A stretch of 7,729 nucleotides of DNA, taken from positions 1-7,729 of the forward strand of contig JABFVJ010000072.1 of assembly GCA_013362835.1 (NCBI GenBank), read 5' to 3'. Both the position numbers and the translations under genes were made by a program. The notes below the pieces were generated by a model. That model did no database searches, was not told where the DNA came from, and saw nothing but the letters and a program-made list of their open reading frames with translations. This DNA comes from Nonomuraea sp. GTDB lineage: Bacteria; Actinomycetota; Actinomycetes; Streptosporangiales; Streptosporangiaceae. Position 1 is the stretch's first letter. Each line of letters starts with the position of its first letter. Shown here piece by piece: positions 7,510 to 7,729 of the stretch.

Positions 7510-7729
7510 CGGCGGCGCGAACCCGCCCGGAGTCGCCCTCGGCGGCTCCGCGGCGGGCACCGGCCCCCTCGGCGGAGGCCCCTGAGGCGGCGGCCCCTGG
7601 GGTGCGTAAGGCCCCTGCGGCATGTAAGGCCCCTGCGGTGCGTAAGGAGCCTGCGGCACGTAAGGCGGCTGCGGCGAGTACGGGACCTGCGGCGAGTAGG
7701 GGGCCTGCGGGAGAGGAGCCCGCGGGTAC
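7504..7729 (-). CDS. C-terminal end of a Pro/Gln/Tyr-rich repeat protein, cut by the right edge
   Basis: On the minus strand an open frame enters from the right edge (first full codon TAC at 7728-7726) and ends with TGA at 7506-7504. This gives the last 74 residues; the start and any folded domain lie outside the window. Six tandem hexapeptides of form xPYxPQ (for example APYSPQ, GPYAPQ) are followed by GPPPQGPPPRGPVPAAEPPRATPGG in outline and the end FAPPQ. The plus strand of the same stretch has repeated in-frame TAA/TAG codons in the matching frame, which supports the minus strand as coding. Such low-complexity tails occur on many actinobacterial membrane and envelope proteins and are probably disordered. 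I do not recognise the gene. It converges on the LVIVD gene with a 26-bp gap. Confidence 0.7.
   Translation of the reverse strand, partial: YPRAPLPQAPYSPQVPYSPQPPYVPQAPYAPQGPYMPQGPYAPQGPPPQGPPPRGPVPAAEPPRATPGGFAPPQ
7597..7704 (-). repeat. Six tandem 18-bp units encoding xPYxPQ
   Basis: Plus-strand consensus is CTG CGG nnn GTA nGG nnC, with units starting at 7597, 7615, 7633, 7651, 7669 and 7687. A degenerate seventh unit starts at 7705. Variation is confined mostly to the two x positions of the hexapeptide and to third bases, as expected for a selected protein repeat. Copy number may vary between strains. Confidence 0.85.

Noticed and set aside
7597..7704. Tandem repeats as a CRISPR array
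   Set aside because: Units are contiguous 18-bp codon repeats without spacers and encode xPYxPQ.

Overview
The window is a GC-rich (roughly 70%) actinobacterial chromosome segment. The strong C/G preference at third codon positions, GTG starts, U-poor terminators and the SIS-protein/transporter/ahcY neighbourhood suggest a member of Streptosporangiales or a relative (Nonomuraea-like). That placement is inferred from gene content and recalled neighbourhoods, not from a search. I see no RNA genes, insertion sequences, prophage, CRISPR array or other mobile DNA.

Layout, left to right. (1) The 3' part of a SIS-domain protein of the phosphoglucose/phosphomannose-isomerase type runs in from the left edge. 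Its phosphate-binding motifs look eroded and a probable catalytic Glu is Gln. (2) A short gap with a hairpin and a six-codon leader ORF precedes a 308-aa cation diffusion facilitator. (3) A 111-aa MerR-type regulator lies on the minus strand, 3 bp from the transporter's stop and divergent from (4) ahcY, a standard bacterial S-adenosylhomocysteine hydrolase (475 aa), which is followed by a strong hairpin terminator. (5) After about 220 bp comes a second, different S-adenosylhomocysteine hydrolase homologue (411 aa) of the short archaeal/Thermotoga type. (6) A DUF305 lipoprotein gene on the minus strand converges on it. (7) An exported seven-bladed LVIVD-repeat beta-propeller gene diverges from the DUF305 gene. 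(8) At the right edge is the C-terminal end of a minus-strand gene encoding a Pro/Gln/Tyr-rich hexapeptide repeat.

How the parts may work together. The two hydrolases belong to the activated methyl cycle: they remove S-adenosylhomocysteine (or a related nucleosyl-homocysteine) and so relieve inhibition of methyltransferases. The MerR protein is placed to control ahcY, itself, or both. The DUF305/LVIVD pair shares one 167-bp intergenic region and both products are predicted to act outside the cytoplasmic membrane. Histidines recur at one position in five of the seven propeller blades, and the DUF305 protein has two HH motifs plus a His/Met-rich linker. This makes an envelope metal (perhaps copper) handling or redox pair the most interesting hypothesis here. 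It is an inference; no function has been shown from this sequence.
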